The position numbers and the translations under genes were made by a program. This document shows positions 34,686 to 43,764 of a stretch of DNA of 64,000 nt, one piece after another (the first letter of the stretch is position 1; each line of letters begins with the position of its first letter). The stretch comes from an uncultured SAR116 cluster alpha proteobacterium (GTDB lineage: Bacteria > Pseudomonadota > Alphaproteobacteria > Puniceispirillales > Puniceispirillaceae): assembly GCA_902573725.1 (NCBI GenBank), contig CACGLE010000003.1:18033-82032 (forward strand), in the 5' to 3' direction. Below the pieces are notes generated by a model. The model did not search any database. It was not told where the DNA came from and saw only the letters and a program-made list of their open reading frames with translations.

Positions 34686-35757
34686 TTAAAACATTATCCA
34701 ATTGGTTAAATATAATTTTTAATTCAGACAATGGGCGGGCAAAACACAAACGGAAGTGGTCTTTATAATCCTTTCCAAAGACATCACCCTTTAAAAGGAG
34801 CACCCCTATTTTTAATGCCTTGCTTTCCAACTCAGAGTAATTTTTTACTTTCGGAAAGTAATAAAATGAGCCAACTTGGGTAATAAAATCCCAATTTTGC
34901 GATTCCATGAACTTTTTTGTCTCTTTACGCTGTTCTATCAGAGATGGCATCTTTAAATTATTTTTTACTGCATTCAATGCCATAATTTGAGCGGGCGCAG
35001 GGGCTGAGCTTAGAATTGTTTGATGAATATTTGTAAAATTTTCGGCTAATTTTTTTGGAACTAATGTTGCAGAGACCCTGGCACCTTGAAGAAGAAAATT
35101 TTTTGAAAACGAGTCAACAATAAATAATTTATCTGAAATCTCACAGGTTGCTTCGGACCACTTTTGTTCATCAAAAATAATTTTTGAGAAGCTTTGATCA
35201 ATGACTATATAAAAGCCATATTTCTTTGAAAGTTGAACTAAACCTGAGAGTAAATGGCTGTCATAGATTATACCTGCAGGATTGTTAGGGTTGCTGAATA
35301 TAATAACTTTAAATTTATTTACCTTAAAACATTGCTCTATTTCGGTAAGATCTAAATTAAACCCGTTTGAAAAGTGAGTAGGCATTTCGATTGCCTGGCA
35401 GTCTGCAACTTTACAAATGTCAAAGTAACTTGGCCACGTAGGAGAGGGTATTAGAACGCGATCTTGAGAATTAGTTATAGTTTTAAGAATTGCAAATAAA
35501 GCAGATTTTGCTCCAGCTGAAATAATGACTTCATGTTCGTTATGATCCCAATTGTTAAAAAGGGTTGATTTCGTGTGCTCGATTAATTCAGGCATGCCAG
35601 CAGGGTGGGTCAGTTTCCCCCAAGATGGATCAGTAGAAAGTGTATCATTATAACTAGGAAGATTAGGAGTCGATAAAGACCATAACTTTTTGTTATCAAG
35701 GCTTGCAGCTTTGATTTTTTCTCCAATTTCTAATGTGGGTGATCTTCTTAATTTCAT
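34675..35757 (-). CDS. Class I/II pyridoxal-phosphate aminotransferase
   Basis: The 360-residue fold-type I enzyme has SAGAKSALFAILKTI, SPTWPSYFDI, SNPNNPAGII and the PLP lysine in DSFSKNFLLQGAR. This pattern resembles aspartate or histidinol-phosphate aminotransferases; no pathway can be assigned by motif. It lies between potC and the aldehyde dehydrogenase and overlaps the latter. Confidence 0.87.
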   Translation of the reverse strand: MKLRRSPTLEIGEKIKAASLDNKKLWSLSTPNLPSYNDTLSTDPSWGKLTHPAGMPELIEHTKSTLFNNWDHNEHEVIISAGAKSALFAILKTITNSQDRVLIPSPTWPSYFDICKVADCQAIEMPTHFSNGFNLDLTEIEQCFKVNKFKVIIFSNPNNPAGIIYDSHLLSGLVQLSKKYGFYIVIDQSFSKIIFDEQKWSEATCEISDKLFIVDSFSKNFLLQGARVSATLVPKKLAENFTNIHQTILSSAPAPAQIMALNAVKNNLKMPSLIEQRKETKKFMESQNWDFITQVGSFYYFPKVKNYSELESKALKIGVLLLKGDVFGKDYKDHFRLCFARPLSELKIIFNQLDNVLNGK

Positions 35758-35774
35758 TTAACTCATATCTTTCA

Positions 35775-36590
35775 TTAGGCCTTATTTTTGTCTAAATCTG
35801 TTTGCTTAAATAATAAAATAAACTGTGCTATTAGACCTAAGGTTAGCGAGAAAATAAAAACAGCTGTGCCAACAGCATTTATTTTTGGCTCAAAGCCGGT
35901 TACCAATGAGGTCCAAATTCTTATGGGTAAAGTGACCTCGAAGTTAGTTAAAAAATATGCAATAACGAATTCATCAAATGAAAAAGTAAATGTAAGTAAT
36001 AATGTTGCAAATATTGAGGGCGCGCAAATAGGAGCAAGAATTAAAATTATCGATTTAATCCGTGTGGAACCTAAGGAAATCGCAGCTTCTTCCATTGACT
36101 TAGGAATTTTATCAATGCGATTTTTTAAATTAATAACTGCTAGGGGTAATACATATAAAGTTTGCCCAAGTAAAACTAACCAAAGAGCTGGCTCAATCCC
36201 AATGGATACAATTTGAAGACGCATTCCAATACCAATTAGAATCATTGGTATAACAAGCGGGCATACAACAATGCCAAATAAAAGAGCGTGTGCTGGTACT
36301 TTTGCTTTGCTGAATGCATAAGCAGCTAAAAAACCTAAAATGGTGGCAAAAATACTCGCAAGCGATGCCATCATTAGGCTCGTAAAAAAGCTATTAATAA
36401 AGCTATTATCGGCTATGAGGCTTACATACCATTCGAAAGTTGGTTCTCTAAATGGAAGCGTTTGATATTTCCCGCTATTAAAAGAAAAAACTACCATAAC
36501 TAAAATTGGCAAATATATAACTATCAATGACAAACAGAAAAATGCCGTGAGGATTAATAGCATAAATTTATTGACTATTAGTCCGTTCAT
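35775..36590 (-). CDS. potC: Polyamine-type ABC transporter permease (PotC family)
   Basis: The protein is about 271 residues with six membrane helices. It has the EAA loop EEAAISLGSTRIKSIILILAP and LLLTFTFSFDEFVIAYFLT, typical of PotC. I place the start at 36590, where ATGA overlaps the potB stop; the longer frame from 36644 would add an improbable Lys-rich leader inside potB. Confidence 0.9.
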   Translation of the reverse strand: MNGLIVNKFMLLILTAFFCLSLIVIYLPILVMVVFSFNSGKYQTLPFREPTFEWYVSLIADNSFINSFFTSLMMASLASIFATILGFLAAYAFSKAKVPAHALLFGIVVCPLVIPMILIGIGMRLQIVSIGIEPALWLVLLGQTLYVLPLAVINLKNRIDKIPKSMEEAAISLGSTRIKSIILILAPICAPSIFATLLLTFTFSFDEFVIAYFLTNFEVTLPIRIWTSLVTGFEPKINAVGTAVFIFSLTLGLIAQFILLFKQTDLDKNKA

Positions 36591-37432
36591 ACACTCAACC
36601 TTTTTCTTCTTAGCATTCCATAAATTATAAGAGGTAATCCGCACATGATGACTGTCATTGCAAGGATAATGGCTATAGTTGCAGCCTGAGATAGGTCATA
36701 GGTGCCTTTCAGAATAGATAACATGATCTGCGCTAATACCGGTTTTAAACCTCCGCCTAAAAGTGTAGGCACTGCATAATCGCCGACACATACGATGAAA
36801 GATAAAAAGATGCCGGCTATCCACCCTGGTAGGCCAAGTGGAAATATAATATCTTTAAAAATGTTAAAAGGCTTAGCCCCTAAATTCGAAGCTGCCTCAA
36901 TTAGCTTTGTATCGATTGATACTAGTGCGCCGTAAAGGGTAAAAGTTGTAAGCATTGAACAAAATAATGCCAATCCGAATATTGACGCGTTCATTGTATA
37001 TAGAATACCCAGAGTAACTGACATTCCCGTTATTAGTTCAATAAACCAAGCAATTACGCCATTATCAGATAGAACAAGTTGCCAAGAGAATGCCCTAATT
37101 GTAAAGCTAGTCCAAAATGGAGCTAGAATAGCTAAAAGAAATAAGGGGCGCCATTTCTTATTAACACAAAATACAATGAAATATGCTAGTGGCCAGGCTA
37201 CTAAACTACCCATTATCGTTGCAGATATGGCTAAGGTAATGCTTCGATATAACGCTTGAGTAAGATGAGGTGTTGAAAAGAAGAGTTTAAAATTATCAAG
37301 TCCAAATCCATTTTCAGTGGTAAGACTTAAAATCACCATGTTAACTGTGGGAATTAAAAAAAACAATATACACAACAACAAGGCAGGTAATAAAAAAGGC
37401 CATGGATTTATTGTGTTAGATGAACCCCCCAT
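36587..37432 (-). CDS. potB: Polyamine-type ABC transporter permease (PotB family)
   Basis: The 281-residue membrane protein has six helices and the EAA loop EAASNLGAKPFNIFKDIIFPLGLPGW. GGGLKPVLAQIML near the C-terminus is typical of PotB/PotH. It forms the channel with PotC, overlapping it by four bases, and follows the cyclase-family gene by four bases. Confidence 0.9.
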   Translation of the reverse strand: MGGSSNTINPWPFLLPALLLCILFFLIPTVNMVILSLTTENGFGLDNFKLFFSTPHLTQALYRSITLAISATIMGSLVAWPLAYFIVFCVNKKWRPLFLLAILAPFWTSFTIRAFSWQLVLSDNGVIAWFIELITGMSVTLGILYTMNASIFGLALFCSMLTTFTLYGALVSIDTKLIEAASNLGAKPFNIFKDIIFPLGLPGWIAGIFLSFIVCVGDYAVPTLLGGGLKPVLAQIMLSILKGTYDLSQAATIAIILAMTVIMCGLPLIIYGMLRRKRLSV

Positions 37433-37436
37433 TTTT

Positions 37437-38783
37437 TTACCAGTTTATAATTATTGCTCTCATTGGAGCGCCGTCGATACAGGTCATTTTTAGTGGCACC
37501 GCTGCCAAAAAGATATTATTATTTTCTACTTCTCCGAGGTCTTTCAAATCTTCAATAAAGGGAATGCCTGCCTGGAATATTTTATGATGTATTTCAAACT
37601 CATGGTTATATACATGCCTGCCAGGCATTTCTCGAGCAATAAAGTCTTGGGGAAAATCTAAACATATTGCCGCAGGTTGCTTTTCTATAAGCCAATCTGC
37701 AGCTGAGGGTTCTATATTTGGGGCGTGAGTGTGCCAGCGTGTGGACTTGTAGCCGAGGCGGTTTGTTAAATCACTCCTAAGAATGATTCGTTTGTTTTTT
37801 CCTATATTTCCACCTGACCGTTGTTCAAGTAACTCTGCGGTTACAGGGGAAGGCAACTTAATATCCGACATATCTATAATAGAAGCATCACCTAAAAAAA
37901 GATCCAAACCCATATTAGGAAGTTCCTGAATAGTTGGTCCCGTTTGCTCCATATGTCTTGGGGCATCACAATGAGTAAATGCATGTCCAGATTGAATATA
38001 CTGTGTTTGATCTAAATAACCACTTTCATAATTACCTTTTTCACGCCATATTTCCATTCTCCAACGCCAATGGTTCAACAATGGTGTTGAGACATCATTT
38101 ATTGAAGGATTGTCAGAAGGCCATGATGTTAAAGCCACAGGTCTTGTTGGTGAAGTAGTCATGCCCTCACCTTTTATGGGGAGTGCTAGGAGAAATACCT
38201 TGGACTTAATTTGCTCGAGATTGCAAAGATTTTCGGTTACTACCAACCCAGCTTGATGCGCTCTATCCCTAAATTCACTGTTAGGGTTGAATATACCATT
38301 TGTAAAATCTTCTCTCTTACTATTAAAACTATCACAAGAAAAATCAACGCATATGTTTCTTACCCCTCTCTCAGCGGCGATTTCAGCTATCGCAGGCGCA
38401 AGCTTCGGGGTTTGTGTAAAATATTCACGTCGTCGAATTGGTATACTACTAGCATGACCTGTTTTAATGATGATTAGTTTTGATAGTGGGCCAAGTCCAA
38501 TTTTATTTGTGAAATCACCAGCAGCAATAAAACCGCTTTTTGCATTTTCAGATAAGTCAATTACTTCAGCCACACCCGCAAAATCGTTAATTTCTAAATC
38601 GTCTAATGTTGGTTTATTAGGAAAGTGCCACCCTGGAGCACTAGCATAAGTAAATCCCTTACCAGCCCAACGAAGACCAAATTCTTGGAATTCATCACCA
38701 TCTTGATAAGATTGTGAAACAAGAGGGAAGGAGTCCCAAAACCAATGAGGTTCAATGGTCTGGGAAAGACTAATATAATTCAT
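37437..38783 (-). CDS. Tandem cyclase-family (kynurenine-formamidase-like) protein
   Basis: The 448-residue protein is about twice the usual length and consists of two homologous cyclase domains. The C-terminal one (about 225-448) holds the metal motif as HAFTHCDAPRHM (His267, His271, Asp273, His277) followed by LRSDLTNRLG. The N-terminal copy (about 1-215) keeps the fold but has FTYASAPGWHF where the metal ligands should be, so it is probably non-catalytic. Cyclase-family enzymes hydrolyse amides such as N-formylkynurenine or isatin. It lies between potD and potB, so it probably acts on the imported compound. Confidence 0.83.
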   Translation of the reverse strand: MNYISLSQTIEPHWFWDSFPLVSQSYQDGDEFQEFGLRWAGKGFTYASAPGWHFPNKPTLDDLEINDFAGVAEVIDLSENAKSGFIAAGDFTNKIGLGPLSKLIIIKTGHASSIPIRRREYFTQTPKLAPAIAEIAAERGVRNICVDFSCDSFNSKREDFTNGIFNPNSEFRDRAHQAGLVVTENLCNLEQIKSKVFLLALPIKGEGMTTSPTRPVALTSWPSDNPSINDVSTPLLNHWRWRMEIWREKGNYESGYLDQTQYIQSGHAFTHCDAPRHMEQTGPTIQELPNMGLDLFLGDASIIDMSDIKLPSPVTAELLEQRSGGNIGKNKRIILRSDLTNRLGYKSTRWHTHAPNIEPSAADWLIEKQPAAICLDFPQDFIAREMPGRHVYNHEFEIHHKIFQAGIPFIEDLKDLGEVENNNIFLAAVPLKMTCIDGAPMRAIIINW

Positions 38784-38797
38784 TTTTTACCTTTAAG

Positions 38798-38826
38798 ATT
38801 GATGGCTGCAATTTGCAGCCATCAAT
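38798..38826 (-). promoter_or_regulatory. Strong hairpin after potD
   Basis: A perfect 13-bp inverted repeat (ATTGATGGCTGCA / TGCAGCCATCAAT) with a 3-base loop fills most of the gap between potD and the cyclase gene. No strong T-run follows, so it is more likely an mRNA-stabilising or attenuating stem than a full terminator. It would favour the binding protein over downstream genes. Confidence 0.75.
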
Positions 38827-38835
38827 AAACTAGAT

Positions 38836-39978
38836 TTATGCGTTTTTAAACTTTTCCCAAGAAGCCATCCACTCGTCGCGATTATCTGGACTCTTCCTTG
38901 GAGATAGATTTGCCATAAAGATTTCATCAAATTTTTCAATATTTGATAAATTCAATAATTCTCTCTTATCATCAGGTAGCATGACAGCGGCCTTCTTATT
39001 GGGGACCATACTGTAATAAGTCTTGGCAATAGCAAGTTTTGACTGGAAAGCTGGTCCTGTTACATATTGGACAAATTTTACTGCATTATCTTTGTTTGGA
39101 GTTGTTGCAGAAACACAAACAGCTTGGTCCCATGTTACTCCCCCTTGTTCAGGAACAAGAGCTTTAAAAGGGAGACCATCATCATACATACCCGCTTGGA
39201 CCCATTCACCCGCAATTGCAAGATCATATGAGCCACCTGCCATCGCTTGAATTACCTGGCTGGTATTTCCTACGAGTCCAACTTGAGGACGGAGTTTCAT
39301 TAAAGTATCGTTCAATGCTGAAAATGCGGCTGAGTCCAAATCATATGGATTAGGATTACCATTGTATTTTGACATGCAACCCATATTTGGAAGGAACCAG
39401 TCAAAAAGGGCTACTCTGCCTTTGACAGAAGAGTCAAAAAGGATGTCATAAGAGGAAACATCAGACTCTGAGAATTTTTTATGATTGTAGGTAATACCGT
39501 AATAGCCAAAACGATTAACGATCGCGTACAACTTTCCAGACTTCCACACAGGAGGCCATTTAGCAATAATATCGAAGTAGTCATCTAATGGGAAATCACC
39601 AGGATTCAGTTCAGCTATTATGCCATCCTCAATTGCTTTTGGTATGTAAGCGCTAGTGGGTGTAATAACATCAAAAGTTCCCGGTGATGATGTTTGCATT
39701 AAGGCAATCATCTCCTCATCCGAACCATCATGAATTTTCAAATTCACCTTGATACCAGTTTTATCTTCGAATTCTGTAAGCATCCCAGGCTCTTCGTAAC
39801 CGCCGAAAGCTAACACATTCACAGATGTGGACGCGCTTGCGGTTCTAGAAACGAATGGTGCAGATAGGCTAACCGCGCCGAGTGCTGCGCCTTGTGCTAT
39901 AAATTTTCTTCTCGTACCACCTAAGGTAGTGCTGGGATAATTTAAAACATTTTTTAATTTGGAATAATCATTGTTCAT
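38836..39978 (-). CDS. potD: Polyamine-type ABC transporter substrate-binding protein (PotD family)
   Basis: The roughly 380-residue exported protein has a Tat-type signal TRRKFIAQGAALGAVSLSAP ending near SRTASA. It continues VNVLAFGGYEEPGMLTEFEDKTGIKVNLK, which is typical of PotD/PotF-like binding proteins. I start it at 39978, where GGAG lies nine bases upstream; the frame also opens at 39990. A Tat signal suggests folding before export. It is the first gene of the - strand pot operon, with the shared upstream element at 40059-40095. Confidence 0.9.
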   Translation of the reverse strand: MNNDYSKLKNVLNYPSTTLGGTRRKFIAQGAALGAVSLSAPFVSRTASASTSVNVLAFGGYEEPGMLTEFEDKTGIKVNLKIHDGSDEEMIALMQTSSPGTFDVITPTSAYIPKAIEDGIIAELNPGDFPLDDYFDIIAKWPPVWKSGKLYAIVNRFGYYGITYNHKKFSESDVSSYDILFDSSVKGRVALFDWFLPNMGCMSKYNGNPNPYDLDSAAFSALNDTLMKLRPQVGLVGNTSQVIQAMAGGSYDLAIAGEWVQAGMYDDGLPFKALVPEQGGVTWDQAVCVSATTPNKDNAVKFVQYVTGPAFQSKLAIAKTYYSMVPNKKAAVMLPDDKRELLNLSNIEKFDEIFMANLSPRKSPDNRDEWMASWEKFKNA

Positions 39979-40058
39979 TAAAGTCTCCATGAAAACTTGG
40001 TTAAGTTTTTGTCAATTGTTAACATTTTACATTTTAGTTAAAAATCTAGCAAATTCTA

Positions 40059-40095
40059 ATGTTTTTTTCGCATCACACCGCAAACGAAAATGCAC
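40059..40095 (-). promoter_or_regulatory. Conserved upstream element shared with the ureohydrolase gene
   Basis: On the - strand this reads GTGC, 13 bases, GTGTGATGC, then GAAAAAAACAT. The last 20 bases match 19 of 20 with 20329-20348, and the GTGC has identical spacing. It lies 81 bases before the potD ATG. The rest of 39979-40254 contains no gene that I can support. Confidence 0.55.
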
Positions 40096-40254
40096 TATTG
40101 GCAGAAAAATAATGCTTTTCATTACGTTACGTTAATTTGATTGAAATATCGGGTTATTTTTTTTTAATTGTGTTATGCGAATGTTCAAATTATTTACAAT
40201 CTAAGGTAATTTTTTACTGTTTTATACCGGTAGTAGATAAAATGATTCTTTTGC

Positions 40255-42093
40255 CTACTCTGCTGCCATATCAAAACTTAGAAAACCCCCAGATTGTCGG
40301 TTCCAATAACTTGCGTATAATCCATTAGCATTTAGAAGAGAATTATGAGTCCCTTGTTCAATTATTTGTCCCTCATCTAAAACAATAATGCGATCCATAT
40401 GGGCAATTGTCGAAAGGCGATGGGCAATTGCAAAGACAGTTTTGCCAACCATAATTTTCTTTAAAGCCTGCTGTATTACACTTTCAACTTCACTATCTAA
40501 TGCGCTTGTAGCTTCATCTAAAATTAGGATTGGAGCATTCTTTATGATTGCGCGAGCAAGTGCTATTCTCTGTCTTTGACCGCCAGACAATTTTACCCCT
40601 CTCTCCCCTAAGAAAGCATCATACCCTTTGCGCCCCTGGTTATCTAAGAGGCCTAATATAAATTCGTGCGCGCCGGCGTGTTTCGCTGCTGCTGTGATAT
40701 CTTCTTCAGCTGCATCTGCACGTCCATATACTATGTTATCACGGGCACTTCTATTAAACATTGATGTCTCTTGGGATACTACACTTATATGATGGCGTAG
40801 ACTTTCCTGTGTGAGGTCACGAACATCATTTTTATTAATTAAAACATTACCTTGTTCTGTATCGTAAAAACGCAATAAAAGGGCCATGAGTGTCGATTTT
40901 CCTGCTCCAGATGCACCTACTACGCCAAGCTTTTCACCTTGTTTGATGGAAATAGAAATATCTTTTAAGCCACTTATTTTTTGACCATATGAGAAAGAAA
41001 CATTTTTGAATTCAATGTCAGCTTTTTCGACTAGCAATTTTTTAGCATTCTTTTTGTCGCTCATATCTTGGGAAACCGCTAGGGTGCGCATCGCATCTTC
41101 CACCTCGCCTAGGTTTGTATAAATTGCCATTAGACTAAAACTAACCCAACCAGCCATCATCATAAGGCGCATTGCAACTGAGCCAGCTGCAACTACATCT
41201 CCTGGAGTTGCAATGCCAGTGGTCCATAAAAAAATTGTACAAGTGGTGACAGCCACAAAAATGCTACTTGCGTATACTAGGATACAGGTTCTAAACCAAA
41301 CAATTTTTTCACCATATTTAACGATAGCATGTTTTAGTTTTGTAAAGGCATTAATTGCTGCTCTGTCTTCATGATGTGAATTAGAGAAAAGTTTAACAAG
41401 ATTAATATTGCTCACTGTATCAACGATTTGTCCGGTAGCCTCCGCTTGGGCGCCTGCTCGTTTTGATGAAGTGTTTTTTATACGCGGCATGAAATAGGAC
41501 ATCAGTAAATAGAAGCCAAAAAACCAAAAAATTACAATAAGCCCAGCGCGCCAATCTATTAGACTTATAATTACGAAAGATGCAACAACGGAGGCTAATG
41601 CAAAAAGAACAGTGTGAATAAGTTCAACAACGACATCCGTTAAGGCGCTTGAAGCCTGTATTTCTTTTTGCGCTATTCTTCCTGCAAAATCATTATCAAA
41701 AAAGCTTTTAGAATGACCCAGAGTCCAACGATGTATTTTTATAGAAATTAAGCTTCTTATTCCAGGACTTACAATTATCGATTGCATGTAGTTCGAAAAA
41801 AAGAAGAAAATTGGTCTAATAAAAAAAAGAAAGGCCATTAAAGCTAAAAGCATAAATCCTTTCTCTTCAAAAAGATTTTGTGGGTTTGATTCAACTAGAT
41901 AATCAACCACAAAACCGATTATAGCAGCAGTGAATGTCTCTATTACACCGGATGCGATACTGGCAAACGATGCTAAAAATAAAACTGGGAAAGAACCTTG
42001 TAAACACCATTTGATGAACGGAAATAAAATTTTTGGGGGTTGTGCTTCTGCTTTTTTTTCTACGTCAATCCAATGGCGGGGGTGTGAAATCAT
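40255..42093 (-). CDS. ABC exporter, fused membrane and ATPase domains (MsbA/multidrug type)
   Basis: The 612-residue half-transporter has six membrane helices (about 30-330), then an ATPase domain with Walker A GASGAGKST, Q-loop SQETSMFN, signature LSGGQRQRIALARA, Walker B ILILDEATSALD and switch AIAHRLSTI. It would work as a homodimer exporting lipid, drug or peptide from the cytoplasm. It is 95 bases after the Anbu gene on the same strand, so it may be transcribed with that operon, but no functional link is known to me. Confidence 0.92.
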   Translation of the reverse strand: MISHPRHWIDVEKKAEAQPPKILFPFIKWCLQGSFPVLFLASFASIASGVIETFTAAIIGFVVDYLVESNPQNLFEEKGFMLLALMAFLFFIRPIFFFFSNYMQSIIVSPGIRSLISIKIHRWTLGHSKSFFDNDFAGRIAQKEIQASSALTDVVVELIHTVLFALASVVASFVIISLIDWRAGLIVIFWFFGFYLLMSYFMPRIKNTSSKRAGAQAEATGQIVDTVSNINLVKLFSNSHHEDRAAINAFTKLKHAIVKYGEKIVWFRTCILVYASSIFVAVTTCTIFLWTTGIATPGDVVAAGSVAMRLMMMAGWVSFSLMAIYTNLGEVEDAMRTLAVSQDMSDKKNAKKLLVEKADIEFKNVSFSYGQKISGLKDISISIKQGEKLGVVGASGAGKSTLMALLLRFYDTEQGNVLINKNDVRDLTQESLRHHISVVSQETSMFNRSARDNIVYGRADAAEEDITAAAKHAGAHEFILGLLDNQGRKGYDAFLGERGVKLSGGQRQRIALARAIIKNAPILILDEATSALDSEVESVIQQALKKIMVGKTVFAIAHRLSTIAHMDRIIVLDEGQIIEQGTHNSLLNANGLYASYWNRQSGGFLSFDMAAE

Positions 42094-42188
42094 TTTACTC
42101 TAACTTTTCAATTAATTTTACATTCAAAGTAATGAAATTTAATACGGAATGACTTTTCCCTTGGATGAAGAAAAAATTTTTAAAAATT

Positions 42189-42926
42189 TTATTTTTTGAA
42201 TTTGAAACTAGGAAGAGTGGCAAGACTCTCTTTGAGTGCTTTTCCCCACTCGTTTGAAATCATGTTAAAGTACGCATCATCATTTTTTATTTTTATGGTT
42301 GGACGCGCAATAAAGCTATCCTTTTCATATGTATAAATATCAAGAGGCAAACCAACAGATAAGTTTGCTTTAATGGTTGAATCGAAGGACACCATTAAAA
42401 GTTTGATTGCCTCTTCAAAGGTCATTTCAGGATAAAACCCTCTCACCAAGATTGGACGCCCATATTTTGTCTCTCCGATTTGAAAAAACGGATTTTCTTC
42501 TGAAACCTCTATAAAGTTTCCCTCTGGATAAATTAAATACAGACGTTGTTCACCGCCCTTTATTTGTCCCCCCAAAATAAATGTTGCAGAGAATGAGTTA
42601 TCACCTTTCTGCTGACCCTTCGAGGTTACATCGATTATTTCTGCCAATGTTTCACTCACAGTTTTGGCAACTCGGAACATTGTTGGAGCTTGAAGAATCG
42701 ACGGAAACCGCTCGTTCTTTACTTTAGTTTGCTCTGATAGAGTACTAATTACCGCTTGACTAGTTGCTAAATTACCAGCAACTGAAAGGAAAATTTGTCT
42801 TTCTCCTTGAATTCCCCATGAGAATGTTTTGGGGTATCTGGATATATTATCAAGCCCACCATTCGTAAGAGTATCAGACATAAAGACTAAACCATGTGAA
42901 AGTTTTAAGGCTACGCAATATGACAT
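42189..42926 (-). CDS. Anbu proteasome-like peptidase
   Basis: Anbu is a self-assembling bacterial relative of the 20S proteasome and HslV. The 245-residue protein begins MSYCVALKLSHGLVFMSDTL: the residue after Met (Ser2) is the expected N-terminal nucleophile after Met removal, followed by the Ntn-hydrolase GLVFMSDT strand. It also has FLSVAGNLATSQAVI and FSATFILGGQI. It is the last gene of the classic Anbu operon, after the transglutaminase, alpha-E and ATP-grasp genes. Its substrates remain unclear in the literature I know. Confidence 0.9.
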   Translation of the reverse strand: MSYCVALKLSHGLVFMSDTLTNGGLDNISRYPKTFSWGIQGERQIFLSVAGNLATSQAVISTLSEQTKVKNERFPSILQAPTMFRVAKTVSETLAEIIDVTSKGQQKGDNSFSATFILGGQIKGGEQRLYLIYPEGNFIEVSEENPFFQIGETKYGRPILVRGFYPEMTFEEAIKLLMVSFDSTIKANLSVGLPLDIYTYEKDSFIARPTIKIKNDDAYFNMISNEWGKALKESLATLPSFKFKK

Positions 42927-42944
42927 AATTTTTATCTCTTTATA

Positions 42945-43760
42945 CTATTGTTCAGCAATAACTATACTTGTTATCAACTTTTCATTGCCGCTACCGTGTC
43001 TGATACCTGATAAGGGAACAACATCGTGATAATCAAAACCTGTTGCTAATTTAATATATTTTTCATCCGGTGAAATTCCATTTGATATATCGAAGCCTAC
43101 CCATCCTAGCCCATCAACGTGAACTTCGGCCCATGCATGACTGGCCTCTTGAATAATTTTATCACTCATCATTAAGTATCCGCTGACATATCTAGCAGAA
43201 AAACCAAGAAGCCTTGTAATAGTTAAAAATACATGAACGTGATCTTGACACACACCCTTACCTAACTCTAACGCTTGTTCAGCACTAGTGGCTATGTTGG
43301 TCTTTCCTTTTTTATATAGAATTTTTTTCCTAATGATAGAGGATAACTTGTGTAATAATGAGATATCGTCGCTTAACCCTTTTCTTTTTAACTTATTAAT
43401 TTGTGAGCATAACATTTTTATTCTTTTACCAGGAGTAGTTAAAGGTGTTGGTCTGCAAAATAAACCAAGGGGCAAATTACCATAATGGCCTCCAACCACC
43501 CCAAACGTATCTTTCACTTTTACACTTCCGCTGCAAGAAATGGTTATTCTATCTGACATCAAATCATACTTACATAAATGAATAATATTACCGTGATAAT
43601 CCTTACTTTTAAGTTCTAAATTTGCTCCCTCAATCCCGATGCTCCAATCGATAACTTTTTGATTTCCATTAGATAATGGGCTTAAATGCAGTCTTTGTAT
43701 TACTGATTGTGGAATTTCCTCAAATTCGTATGTGGTTTTGTGTTTAATTGAATACAGCAT
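42945..43760 (-). CDS. Transglutaminase-like cysteine peptidase domain protein
   Basis: The protein begins MLYSIKHKTTYEF, the bacterial transglutaminase N-terminal domain. It carries the Cys-His-Asp triad in GKGVCQDHVHVF (Cys), SHAWAEVHVDGLGW (His) and FDISNG (Asp). I prefer the ATG at 43760, just after the stop of the upstream alpha-E gene; the frame also opens at 43781, inside that gene. It is one of the three usual partners of Anbu and probably modifies or cleaves peptides or isopeptides. Confidence 0.9.
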   Translation of the reverse strand: MLYSIKHKTTYEFEEIPQSVIQRLHLSPLSNGNQKVIDWSIGIEGANLELKSKDYHGNIIHLCKYDLMSDRITISCSGSVKVKDTFGVVGGHYGNLPLGLFCRPTPLTTPGKRIKMLCSQINKLKRKGLSDDISLLHKLSSIIRKKILYKKGKTNIATSAEQALELGKGVCQDHVHVFLTITRLLGFSARYVSGYLMMSDKIIQEASHAWAEVHVDGLGWVGFDISNGISPDEKYIKLATGFDYHDVVPLSGIRHGSGNEKLITSIVIAEQ

Positions 43761-43764
43761 TGTA

